A DNA stretch of 64,000 nucleotides, taken from Paracholeplasma brassicae (GTDB lineage Bacteria > Bacillota_I > Bacilli_A > Acholeplasmatales > UBA5453). The notes under the pieces were generated by a model. That model was given only the letters and a program-made list of their open reading frames with translations, was not told where the DNA came from and did not search any database. The translations under genes and the position numbers were made by a program. The DNA is taken from positions 310,001 to 374,000 of the forward strand of contig NC_022549.1 in NCBI RefSeq assembly GCF_000967915.1, in the 5' to 3' direction. Of this stretch, positions 54,847-63,642 are shown in pieces (positions within the stretch are counted from its first letter, which is position 1; each line of letters opens with the position of its first letter).

Positions 54847-54853
54847 ACCAAAG

Positions 54854-54889
54854 AAAAGGAATAATGCGTTAAACGTGTTATTTCTTTTT
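54854..54889 (+). terminator. Terminator after the PII-like gene
   Basis: AAAAGGAATAATGCGTT pairs with AACGTGTTATTTCTTTT over 17 positions with G-T pairs; the right arm runs into TTTT. Confidence 0.8.
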
Positions 54890-54917
54890 ATATGTTAAGC
54901 AAAGAACGCAAATATTT

Positions 54918-54946
54918 TTGACTTTTTAACCAAAAAGTGATATAAT
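54918..54946 (+). promoter_or_regulatory. Promoter of the CNNM/CBS gene
   Basis: TTGACT at 54918-54923, 17-bp spacer, TATAAT at 54941-54946 with TGA in front. Confidence 0.82.
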
Positions 54947-54978
54947 TTCTCTCAAAGAAATGAGGAAGAATATATATT

Positions 54979-56319
54979 ATGGAACTCCCGCTGATAATCT
55001 TATTATTGGTTGTATTAACGTTCACAAACGCTTTTTTTGCTGCATCAATGACAGCAATCGAGTTTGCGAATAAAAACAAATTAAAGCTGTTGGTTTCTGA
55101 AGGTCAAAAAAATGCAAGTGACGTACTAAAATATCAAAACGAAACGTCCGATTTTTTACCTACGATCCAATTTGGTATCATTCTAAGTGGCTTTTTCTCA
55201 AGTGCCGTTGCTGCTCGTTATCTGGTTGATGACATTAGTAAAGAGTTAGCAAACGTGGATTTTATTGCACACTCAATCAGCAGTGCACTTGCGTTTGTGA
55301 TTGTGACATTTGTGCTTTCATTCTTTACCGTCGTCTTTGGCGTGTTAGTCCCAAGACGCATTGGGTTGAAGCACTCAGAAAAAATTGCCTTTGGTACCAT
55401 TGGCGTCGTTAAGTTTTTCATGGTGTTCTTTAAGCCATCGGTTAAACTTTTAAGGATGACAACAAATTTAGTGTTAAGGCTTTTTAAGATTAACCCAAAT
55501 GAAGAGATTGAAAAAGTTTCTGAAGAAGAAATTATCTCAATGATAGAATCTGGTACGGAACATGGTACGATTAATGAAGAAGAATCTGAAATGATATCAT
55601 CGATTTTCGAGTTTAATGACATCACTGCTCAAGAAATTATGACCCCAAGAACTGAGGTATACATGATAGACATTAATGAGTTTTCTGAGGACACAATCGA
55701 TGAAATGATCAACGAAAACTACTCAAGAGTCCCTGTTTATAACGATTCACCGGACGATATTGTAGGTATAATTTATATTAAAAATGTACTTAGAGAAGCC
55801 AGAAGCGTTGGTTTTGATCAAGTCAAATTAGAAAATATCATGAGTAAGCCTTATTTTATCCCATCAAGAAAAAAAATTAACGAAGTCTTTAGAGAGCTTC
55901 AAGCCTCAAAGAATTATATGGCAATTTTAGTGGATGAGTATGGTGGATTTCAAGGCATCGTTACCATTGAAGATTTGATTGAAGAAATTTTCGGTGACAT
56001 TTATGATGAGTATGACGAAGAAGAAACAGACGTTCGACAAGTCGAACCAAATAAATACGTCATTAATGGCTTAATTTCGATTGAGGAATTAAACGAAGAA
56101 TTGAATTTAGACATTCCGATTCATGATGATTATGACACAATCGCAGGCTATATATTGAGTCATATTGGTTATATTCCTGAAAAAGAGGATAAAATTGTTG
56201 TGAAATATCAAAACCTGACGTTTGAAGTGATTCAAATGGATGAGAAGCGAATTGATGAAATCATGTTGACCATTGATGAAATAGCGAATGAAGCAACCGA
56301 AGACGAGACTGAGATTTAG
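54979..56319 (+). CDS. CNNM/CBS-domain transporter-like protein (CorC/HlyC type)
   Basis: 446 residues: a DUF21/CNNM membrane domain of about four helices (residues 1-165), a CBS pair (about 210-340, with MTPRTEVYMID and VDEYGGFQGIVTIEDLIEEIFGDI) and a C-terminal CorC_HlyC domain (about 350-430). Bacterial CNNM proteins export Mg2+ or Co2+. Annotations as hemolysin are historical. Own promoter and terminator. Confidence 0.88.
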   Translation: MELPLIILLLVVLTFTNAFFAASMTAIEFANKNKLKLLVSEGQKNASDVLKYQNETSDFLPTIQFGIILSGFFSSAVAARYLVDDISKELANVDFIAHSISSALAFVIVTFVLSFFTVVFGVLVPRRIGLKHSEKIAFGTIGVVKFFMVFFKPSVKLLRMTTNLVLRLFKINPNEEIEKVSEEEIISMIESGTEHGTINEEESEMISSIFEFNDITAQEIMTPRTEVYMIDINEFSEDTIDEMINENYSRVPVYNDSPDDIVGIIYIKNVLREARSVGFDQVKLENIMSKPYFIPSRKKINEVFRELQASKNYMAILVDEYGGFQGIVTIEDLIEEIFGDIYDEYDEEETDVRQVEPNKYVINGLISIEELNEELNLDIPIHDDYDTIAGYILSHIGYIPEKEDKIVVKYQNLTFEVIQMDEKRIDEIMLTIDEIANEATEDETEI

Positions 56320-56340
56320 ATAACTAAATCTCTTTTTTTT
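56311..56340 (+). terminator. Terminator overlapping the CNNM stop codon
   Basis: GAGATTTAG/CTAAATCTC, perfect 9-bp stem, loop ATAA, followed by a T-run. Confidence 0.9.
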
Positions 56341-56381
56341 GATGAAAAATGCGGGTTTTCTACGAAGTAAAAGTGATTTTA

Positions 56382-56390
56382 TGATATAAT
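56382..56390 (+). promoter_or_regulatory. Extended -10 promoter of the cca gene
   Basis: TG-A-TATAAT, with TATAAT at 56385-56390; no good -35. Confidence 0.5.
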
Positions 56391-56406
56391 AAATGAGGTG
56401 ATAATG

Positions 56407-57558
56407 ATGAGACAGCTTAAACAAGCTTTATTTGTAATAAGAACATTAAAACAAAATGGGTTTGAGGCCTATTTTGTTGGAGGATGTGTAAGAGATTACC
56501 TCTTAAGAAAAGAAACCAATGACATTGATATAACAACCAACGCTTCACCATCTAAAGTGATGAAGCTTTTTGGTGCGAAACCAACTGGGATTAAATATGG
56601 TACGGTTAGTTTTACAAAAAATGACATTAACATAGAAATAACGACCTATCGAATTGATGGACCTTATTTGGATAATAGACATCCAGAAGAAGTGATTGAA
56701 GCACCTTCGGTGGAAGAAGACATCAAACGTAGGGATTTCACAATTAACGGTTTAATCATGAATGATTCGTTTATTGTCATTGATCACGTTGGTGGAAAAG
56801 AAGACTTGAAATTCAAAATGATTCGTTCCATTGGTGATCCAGAAACTAGGTTTAAAGAAGATAGCTTACGCATTTTACGTGCGGTCTATTTTCAATCAAA
56901 ACTTGGCTTTCAAATTGAAAGAAATACAAGAGAACAAATGAGTATCCACAGGGATTTACTTGAAAACTTACCAAATGAACGTATTTTAAATGAAACGTTA
57001 AAAATTCTAAAAGGCGATTTCCAATTAAGAGCTTTAAAAACGCTTGAAACATCCAAAATTTCAAGTAAGCTGCCAGGCTTAGAAAAAGGAATTCAGTTTA
57101 TTAATGAGCATATGAAAGAAAGTGTTTATACGGATGCTTTTTTTGCCTTATGTTTTTCTCTTAACAAACGAGTGCCTAGCGAATGGAAGTTCTCAAATGT
57201 GATTCGTAATAAATACGAAACGGTGGTTGATCTGGTTAATTCCAATCAAGAAATTGATGCGTTAATGCTTTACACGTATGGTATTGAGATTTGTTTATTA
57301 ACCAACAAGGTCAGTTTCTTACTTGGTCGTTCACCATTTCAAAAGAGTAAGATTGAACAAATGTTTGAAAACTTGCCATTAAAGAGTGTGGTTGATCTTA
57401 AGTTTAAAGCGAAAGATTTACTCGAATTAACAGGGAAAAAACAAGGCGCTTGGGTTTCTAAGTTACTTGATGAATTAGTAAAAGAAGTGTTACTAGAACA
57501 CGTGAATAACACGCATGAGGATTTAAAATCCTATGTAATAAAAAAAGAAGGTATATAA
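56407..57558 (+). CDS. cca: CCA tRNA nucleotidyltransferase
   Basis: 383 residues; class II nucleotidyltransferase with FVGGCVRDYLL and the metal-binding NDIDI, RRDFTINGL, and an EDSLRILRAVYF neck helix. Adds or repairs the 3' CCA end of tRNAs. The GAGGTG site ends at 56400, making ATG 56407 the better of the two consecutive ATGs; the GTG at 56398 lies within the site. Two bases separate it from pulA. Confidence 0.9.
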   Translation: MRQLKQALFVIRTLKQNGFEAYFVGGCVRDYLLRKETNDIDITTNASPSKVMKLFGAKPTGIKYGTVSFTKNDINIEITTYRIDGPYLDNRHPEEVIEAPSVEEDIKRRDFTINGLIMNDSFIVIDHVGGKEDLKFKMIRSIGDPETRFKEDSLRILRAVYFQSKLGFQIERNTREQMSIHRDLLENLPNERILNETLKILKGDFQLRALKTLETSKISSKLPGLEKGIQFINEHMKESVYTDAFFALCFSLNKRVPSEWKFSNVIRNKYETVVDLVNSNQEIDALMLYTYGIEICLLTNKVSFLLGRSPFQKSKIEQMFENLPLKSVVDLKFKAKDLLELTGKKQGAWVSKLLDELVKEVLLEHVNNTHEDLKSYVIKKEGI

Positions 57559-57559
57559 A

Positions 57560-59653
57560 ATGAAAAGTGACTTTTTTTCCTACTTAGATGGCTTTAATTT
57601 GATCACCATCTTAGTACCGGCACAAACCGATCATACAAAAAAAACATTCACACTAGAAAGTGAATATCAAAAAATACAATTATCGATTAAAGAAGTAGAG
57701 TCCCTAGGACATGAAATTAAATTTACTTGTGAGATTGATGAGTCAATCACTTTGAACACGGACTATATGGTGTTTGATGAAAGACGTAACCAATCCTTTT
57801 TACGCACAGGTAAGATTGTACGTACCGAATTATTTGAAATGATGTTTGAATACACCGGTGATGATTTAGGGGTATCTTACTCAAATGAGAAAACCACCTT
57901 TAAAGTGTGGAGCCCAGTGGCCAAAGAGATTGAACTTGAACTGATTGATTTGGCTGGCATTAGACAATTTATTGATTTTACCTATGACGCATTTGGCGTT
58001 TGGGCACTAACCGTTTTTGGTAACCTAGACGGCTTTAAATATCGATTTAGAGTCCGCGTTAATGAGTCATTTAAGACAACGAAAGACCCTTATGCAATCG
58101 CATCGAATGCCAATGGGGAATATAACTATGTGGTTGATCCATCAAAGTTTTACCCATTTCAAAATGAAAAACCAGCGTTTTCAGGCAAGAAGACCGACGC
58201 GGTTATTTATGAGCTACACGTCAGAGACTTTACCGTTTCAAACACGTCTAAGGCCGTAAATAAGGGGTTATTTGAAGGGTTGATGGAAGACTTACCTAAT
58301 GAGGGGTTAAACCACGTTAAAGACCTGGGAATCACGCACATTCAACTCTTACCAGTTTATGATTTTGAAGGTACCGATGAAATTAATAAAGACATCGAGT
58401 ACAATTGGGGCTACAACCCAAGCCAATATAACGTCGTTGAAGGTTGGTACTCGAAGGACCCTGAATCACCTTACGAACGAATCAATGAGTTTAGACGTTT
58501 GGTCGATCACGTTCACGCCTTAGGCATGAGAATTAACATGGATGTGGTGTATAATCACGTCTTCGATATGGGAACATTTCCATTTGAAACCCTAGTTCCT
58601 GGGTATTATTACCGATTTGACCAACGAGGGATGCGTACTGAAGTCTCAGGCTGTGGGAACGATTTAGCGACTGAACGTGTGATGATGAAGAAGTTTATTT
58701 TAAACTCAATCAAGCATTGGATGACGACTTATGGTATTTCTGGATTCAGATTTGACTTGATGGGGTTACTTGATATTGAAACAATGAATAAAGTTGCTCA
58801 ATTGGTATCCTCAATCGATGAAAAGGGCTTTGTCTATGGGGAAGGATGGGTAATGGAAAATACCTTGCCTAACCGTTTAAGAAGCCACATGGCGAATCAC
58901 CAATACATGCCTCAAATTAGTCATTTTAATGATCAATTTAGGGATAAAATCAAAGGTGGGACGTTTACGAACACACCTGGGTTTGCCTTAGGTGGCAAAA
59001 TCAGTTCTTCTGATTTATTCTATTTGTTTACAGGCAGTTCCCTAGATAAGTTTTTATTTTTTAACCCAACACAAACGATAAACTACGTTGAATGTCACGA
59101 CAACCACACGTTTTATGATCGTGCAAAAGTCTTAAGACCAGAGTTAAAAGAAGAACAGCTAAAAGACTATTCGGCACTTGCCTTATCGTTTGTTATTCTT
59201 AGTTCTGGGGTGCCATTCATACACGCAGGACAAGAATTTCTTAGAAGTAAGAATGGTGTTGAGAACTCCTATAAGTCTAGTGATGAAATCAATCAAATTG
59301 ATTGGACACTTAGAGAAAAACATGCCGATATCGTTCAAATGACAAAGGATTTAATTTCACTCAGAAAAAAATACAAAGTATTTCGTTTTCAACAAGTTTC
59401 TGCGATTAAACAATTCATTCGATTTATCGAGTCAAATCCAGTGACTAAAACGACTGAGTTCAAATTAAATAGTTTTGATGGTACGTTTAGAGTCTTCTTC
59501 AAAAATGACTATCAAGAAGAATTATTGAAAGTTGGGAAAGGGTATCAAACCATATTTGATGGCAGAAAACTTGTCAATGAAAATAGTGACAATTACCTTG
59601 TAAAAAAACCAGGGGCTTACATCTTTTTTAAGGAGAGTTCAGATGAAGTTTAA
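57560..59653 (+). CDS. pulA: Pullulanase, type I (glycogen debranching)
   Basis: 697 residues. N-terminal beta domains (about 1-110), CBM48-like region (about 110-200), then a GH13 barrel with the pullulanase signature YNWGYNPSQYN. Catalytic residues: nucleophile Asp399 (GFRFDLMG), acid Glu428 (YGEGW), and Asp514 (ECHDNH); region I is MDVVYNHVF. No signal peptide, so it works inside the cell on alpha-1,6 branches of glycogen or maltodextrins. It is oddly placed between cca and an exoribonuclease gene; no other carbohydrate genes are nearby. Confidence 0.93.
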   Translation: MKSDFFSYLDGFNLITILVPAQTDHTKKTFTLESEYQKIQLSIKEVESLGHEIKFTCEIDESITLNTDYMVFDERRNQSFLRTGKIVRTELFEMMFEYTGDDLGVSYSNEKTTFKVWSPVAKEIELELIDLAGIRQFIDFTYDAFGVWALTVFGNLDGFKYRFRVRVNESFKTTKDPYAIASNANGEYNYVVDPSKFYPFQNEKPAFSGKKTDAVIYELHVRDFTVSNTSKAVNKGLFEGLMEDLPNEGLNHVKDLGITHIQLLPVYDFEGTDEINKDIEYNWGYNPSQYNVVEGWYSKDPESPYERINEFRRLVDHVHALGMRINMDVVYNHVFDMGTFPFETLVPGYYYRFDQRGMRTEVSGCGNDLATERVMMKKFILNSIKHWMTTYGISGFRFDLMGLLDIETMNKVAQLVSSIDEKGFVYGEGWVMENTLPNRLRSHMANHQYMPQISHFNDQFRDKIKGGTFTNTPGFALGGKISSSDLFYLFTGSSLDKFLFFNPTQTINYVECHDNHTFYDRAKVLRPELKEEQLKDYSALALSFVILSSGVPFIHAGQEFLRSKNGVENSYKSSDEINQIDWTLREKHADIVQMTKDLISLRKKYKVFRFQQVSAIKQFIRFIESNPVTKTTEFKLNSFDGTFRVFFKNDYQEELLKVGKGYQTIFDGRKLVNENSDNYLVKKPGAYIFFKESSDEV

Positions 59654-60542
59654 TGCAAAAGTAGATAACATGAATGTTGGAAATGACTTTCAAAATGTAA
59701 ATGTCATTTTATCAACTGGCGAAAAAAGAAATGTTAAACTTGATGAATCTCAAGTCAAATTAATTGAACTAGGTAAAACTTACCATTTTGAAGTTGAAAT
59801 TGTTGTTAATAATGAGAAAGAACAATTAAAACTCATTCACTTAGAATCATTATTTGATCACATTGATGACCCATACGAGTTAAAAGATGAACTGACTAAG
59901 TTTTATCAATATGCACCCGTAGACATCAAGGAATTAAAAGAGAGTATTGAAACTTATCTTGAATCTATTTCTAATCCAGTCATTAAGAAGATTACAAAAC
60001 ACATTTATAATAAATACGAAAAAGCTTTTTACATGTATCCAGCAGCGGTTCGTTTTCATCATGCCTACATTGGTGGTCTTGCTTACCATACAAAAACAAT
60101 GCTAGACATCGCAAAACGATTTAGTGAAGTTTATACGTACTTGAATATGGATTATTTATATAGTGGTATTTTATTACACGATGTGTGCAAAATTAAAGAG
60201 TTAAGTGGTTTTGAAGGTGGCGAATATACCGTTGAAGGTCAGTTAATCGGCCATTTAGTAATGGGTGCCATTGAGGTTGATCGTGCGGTAAAGACACTTG
60301 AGTTAGAATCATCAGAAGAAGCGCTTATTTTAAAACACATTCTGATATCGCATCACGGTTTACCGAATTTTGGAGCCGCTAAAAAACCAGCAACGGCAGA
60401 AGCGATGCTAATTTGGTATATTGATACGATTGATTCAAAGTTCACCGTATTGGGTGAAGAGTTGGAAAAAACTAATCCTGGTGAATTCACACAAAACATT
60501 GCAGTTCTTGATAAACAACGCTTTTTCAAACCGAACAAATAA
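59643..60542 (+). CDS. 3'-5' exoribonuclease, YhaM family
   Basis: 299 residues: an N-terminal OB-like domain (about 1-90), then an HD-domain phosphohydrolase fold with HHAYIGGLAYHT, LLHDVCKIKEL and ISHHGLPNFG. YhaM-type enzymes degrade RNA (and DNA) from the 3' end. Overlaps the pulA end by 11 bp. Slightly shorter than Bacillus YhaM. Confidence 0.88.
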   Translation: MKFNAKVDNMNVGNDFQNVNVILSTGEKRNVKLDESQVKLIELGKTYHFEVEIVVNNEKEQLKLIHLESLFDHIDDPYELKDELTKFYQYAPVDIKELKESIETYLESISNPVIKKITKHIYNKYEKAFYMYPAAVRFHHAYIGGLAYHTKTMLDIAKRFSEVYTYLNMDYLYSGILLHDVCKIKELSGFEGGEYTVEGQLIGHLVMGAIEVDRAVKTLELESSEEALILKHILISHHGLPNFGAAKKPATAEAMLIWYIDTIDSKFTVLGEELEKTNPGEFTQNIAVLDKQRFFKPNK

Positions 60543-60550
60543 AACGAATG

Positions 60551-60582
60551 CTCGACCTTGATATATTGGTCGAGTTTTTTTT
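60551..60582 (+). terminator. Terminator after the YhaM-like gene
   Basis: CTCGACC/GGTCGAG around TTGATATATT, then eight T. Confidence 0.85.
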
Positions 60583-60596
60583 ATATGTATGAATGT

Positions 60597-60629
60597 AAAA
60601 AAAGTACCTAGGCATTAGCCTAAGTACTT
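60597..60629 (-). terminator. Terminator of the minus-strand lipoprotein gene
   Basis: Read on the minus strand, AAGTACTTAGGC pairs with GCCTAGGTACTT (one T-G pair, loop TAAT) and is followed by TTTTTT. Two opposed terminators stand back to back here. Confidence 0.85.
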
Positions 60630-60643
60630 AATTCATGTTTTGA

Positions 60644-63475
60644 TTAGTTAAAAGTTGTAAACCAATCACTATAGATTTCATCAAATGCTTCATTTTCAGT
60701 ATAGCTGAAGAATTGACGTTTGTTGATTTCTACTAATTCTTGTGCTTTAGCGTTATTTTCAGCAGAAGCAAACGTGTAGTTTGTTGTTGCTAATAACTTG
60801 TAAAGTAAGTTTAATTGAGTGTATGAGTTGGTGTATTTTTCATATACTGGTTGTAAGTAAGCATTGGTTGCGTTCTTAACTGAAGTAGGTAGGTTTTCAA
60901 CACCATATTCAGAATTAACTTCATTTAAGAAGATTTGTACTTGGTTTGCAGAGATTGCGTCTGTATCGCTATAAGCATTTACAGTTACTTTTGTACCATC
61001 TTTCTTAGTTAATTCGATGTTTTCGTAAATCTTAAACTTGTCATCATCTTTTGCATGTTCATCGTCTTGTAAAGTGAATTTAGCTGATGTGAATGATGCA
61101 CCACCAGTGGCAAGAATTAAATGCCAACCGAATGAAGTTTCTAAGACATCCGCGTAATCACTTGGACGTGTATCTAAGTGTTGTGATGGGAATTTCTTAT
61201 CTACGTCATAGAATTCAGCTTTAATTTCTTCGTATAGGCTGACCGCTCTATCGTAGAAATCAACGTCTAATGATGATTGTTGACCAGGTAAGTTTGTTGA
61301 GTTTGTAATAGTTGACAAGGATTGGAACATGACGTTTAATCCAAGTTTTTTGTATTTAGCCCATGTGCATTCAGGAGTCACATCAAGTGGTTCTGTTGTG
61401 CATGAATCAGGAGCAATACGTCCAGCAGATTTGTATTCATCAACGATTGCAGTTAAACCAGTAGAGAATGAAGAGTACTTGACTGCTTTATCATAAATTA
61501 ATTGCATTAATTCAGTGACGTTTGCTTTTAAATCAGCAACTTCTTGAGCGTCTAGTGTTTCGAAGTATTCTCTTGGATCATCTGGTGAATCGTCTTCGTC
61601 CATATCAACAAAGATTAATGCATGAGAAGCAGCAAGTGAGAAGAATTGGTTTTGAAGACGGTTTGCATAAGTAGCGATATCTTCATAAACAGTTTCACCA
61701 TAATGTGCTTCAAAATCATTTAAGTATAATTTTTCAAGTTCAGCAGAAACATAGACGTTTTCGATTGCTTCATCAATTGAACTTGCTCTAAATGCCAACA
61801 TTAAGAAGTTTTTTCTACCCATTGTTGCAGGGTATCCAGACGTTTCATAGTAACCTTGACCAAATTGTTTGATGATGGTTTCCATGTTTGTCTTATATTC
61901 TTTCATTTGAGCTGCTGTAATTTGATCTTGGTAGTCAGAAGCTTTTAATACTTCTCTTAAGGCCATATCAATGGCAACTGAAACACCTAATCTTGATTCT
62001 AGTTCAGCAAAGAAGGTATCCACGCTAACTTCGAAATCACCCATTTTAGCAACTAATGACTTGCTTGATTTTTTAGCAAGTGCATAAGCATCACTGTTTT
62101 GGTTTAAGTATAAGTGTAATAATGAATCATAAATGGTTACTTTTGCATCTTCTAAACGTTCAGAAGCTTTACTTGCAATGTAGGTTTGAGTTAATTTAGA
62201 TTCAACAATCTTATCAAAGTATTCTTGAGCTGTTGCAGTTAAGTCTTTCTTAGTATCGTCAGTGTAGATGATTAATTTGTCATCTTCATCAACTAATTCT
62301 TGTTGATCTTCATCGTGTGATTTTAACTTAAATGCTAGGTAGTAGTTGTTGCCATAGCTACGTGGAGCTGCGGTAAATCTAGTACCTGATTCTTCTGTAC
62401 TTAATGTGCTATATACGTAAGATCTCAAGCTTGTATTTGAGAAATCAGCGTAAGCTTTAGTAAATGGTAAGTTATCTAAGTCAGCAATTGCGCCATCGAC
62501 TGTTGTAACACCAGTTACTGCATCTTTGTAAGAATAAATATAGTTGTAAATGTCAATGAACATAGCTAAGACTTGGTCATTGTCTAATTGAACGTCTAGT
62601 TCATCAGCAGGTCTTTGTGCAGTTACAGAAGTAACGACGCTATAACGGTCATAATATTTTTGATAATCAGACTCACTGATTGCACCTGTGTTTTCAATAC
62701 CTAAGTCTGAAAGAACAGTTGCTGCATAACCTGTAACGACTTCATTTCTTGGATCTTGTAGAACAACCCAAGCATTACGGTATGCTTTTAAGTTGAAGTG
62801 ACGTAGTGTTGCGTTTGCTTCGCTTTGGTTAACAAAACGAATTAGAACTAAGCTTAAGTCGAATTGGTTTTCAACGTTAGTTTCGTAATACTTTTGAATG
62901 TCTTCTTCAATCTTAATGAAGTTGGTTGAATCTTCATCCACAACTTCTTTTGCTAATTCTTCTTTAGCATAAATCTTTTTAGCAACAGATAATGTGTAAT
63001 AATCAAGAACCGTTTGACTGTGGTCTGTGAAATTCACAATATCAATGTCTGCTGCAGTGATGGTTTTACCTACCATATAGAAAGTATCGATAAATGAGTC
63101 AACGTAAGTTTGCACTTGGTCTGCTTTCATTTCTTTTAGGGTATCGATATCGGTAGTTCCAGAGAAGATGCCACGGTTAGCCGCTTCAACTAGATCATCT
63201 TTATATGCTTCAGGTGTAGCTGCGATTTTTGCTAATTCATCTTTAAATAGTTGTCTTTCTAAGATTTCAACTAAGACTGAACTGCCATTTAAACGCATTT
63301 CTTCGTAAAGTTCTTTTTCAGTGATTTCGTATCCGGTACCACTTAAATAAACTTCGTCACTTACACTACCATAAGGTGTTGAAAGTGTCTTCTCACCGCA
63401 AGCGGCAAGCATTAGAGCACCGGATGTTAACATCACTAATGCAGCTAATTTTTTCATGAGATTCGCTTTATTCAT
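60644..63475 (-). CDS. Large parvulin-like (PrsA/SurA-type) lipoprotein
   Basis: 943 residues. The signal peptide ends in the lipobox LAAC (Cys26), predicting a lipid-anchored protein outside the membrane. Helix-rich, acidic body. A parvulin-like opening (AASHALIFVD, about residue 614) and a parvulin-like end (VLETSFGWHLIL, about residue 779) are split by about 160 residues, against roughly 90 in ordinary parvulins. Inference: a foldase/chaperone for exported proteins, although the isomerase site could be degenerate. GAGGAG precedes ATG 63475; the frame also offers a GTG at 63484. Size is far above usual PrsA (about 300). Confidence 0.7.
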   Translation of the reverse strand: MNKANLMKKLAALVMLTSGALMLAACGEKTLSTPYGSVSDEVYLSGTGYEITEKELYEEMRLNGSSVLVEILERQLFKDELAKIAATPEAYKDDLVEAANRGIFSGTTDIDTLKEMKADQVQTYVDSFIDTFYMVGKTITAADIDIVNFTDHSQTVLDYYTLSVAKKIYAKEELAKEVVDEDSTNFIKIEEDIQKYYETNVENQFDLSLVLIRFVNQSEANATLRHFNLKAYRNAWVVLQDPRNEVVTGYAATVLSDLGIENTGAISESDYQKYYDRYSVVTSVTAQRPADELDVQLDNDQVLAMFIDIYNYIYSYKDAVTGVTTVDGAIADLDNLPFTKAYADFSNTSLRSYVYSTLSTEESGTRFTAAPRSYGNNYYLAFKLKSHDEDQQELVDEDDKLIIYTDDTKKDLTATAQEYFDKIVESKLTQTYIASKASERLEDAKVTIYDSLLHLYLNQNSDAYALAKKSSKSLVAKMGDFEVSVDTFFAELESRLGVSVAIDMALREVLKASDYQDQITAAQMKEYKTNMETIIKQFGQGYYETSGYPATMGRKNFLMLAFRASSIDEAIENVYVSAELEKLYLNDFEAHYGETVYEDIATYANRLQNQFFSLAASHALIFVDMDEDDSPDDPREYFETLDAQEVADLKANVTELMQLIYDKAVKYSSFSTGLTAIVDEYKSAGRIAPDSCTTEPLDVTPECTWAKYKKLGLNVMFQSLSTITNSTNLPGQQSSLDVDFYDRAVSLYEEIKAEFYDVDKKFPSQHLDTRPSDYADVLETSFGWHLILATGGASFTSAKFTLQDDEHAKDDDKFKIYENIELTKKDGTKVTVNAYSDTDAISANQVQIFLNEVNSEYGVENLPTSVKNATNAYLQPVYEKYTNSYTQLNLLYKLLATTNYTFASAENNAKAQELVEINKRQFFSYTENEAFDEIYSDWFTTFN

Positions 63476-63513
63476 AATTTCCACTCCTCGAATTTTTAAT
63501 CACAAGCAAATAT

Positions 63514-63543
63514 AATATAACACACATAACAAGGCCATTGCAA
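63514..63543 (-). promoter_or_regulatory. Promoter of the minus-strand lipoprotein gene
   Basis: Minus strand TTGCAA (63543-63538), 18-bp spacer, TATATT (63519-63514) with TGT in front. Confidence 0.6.
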
Positions 63544-63617
63544 CGATTTTTAAAACGTTTCCATAATATCACACAATAAAGTTAATATATATATTAATAC
63601 CAGAAGGTATAAACTCG

Positions 63618-63626
63618 TGTTAAAAT
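63618..63626 (+). promoter_or_regulatory. Extended -10 promoter of the MBL-fold gene
   Basis: TG-T-TAAAAT with TAAAAT at 63621-63626; no clear -35. Confidence 0.45.
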
Positions 63627-63642
63627 AGAGTAGGTGATTAAT

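Noticed and set aside
55218-55625. 135-residue antisense ORF inside the CNNM gene
   Set aside because: Shadow frame; the plus-strand protein has clear domain matches throughout.
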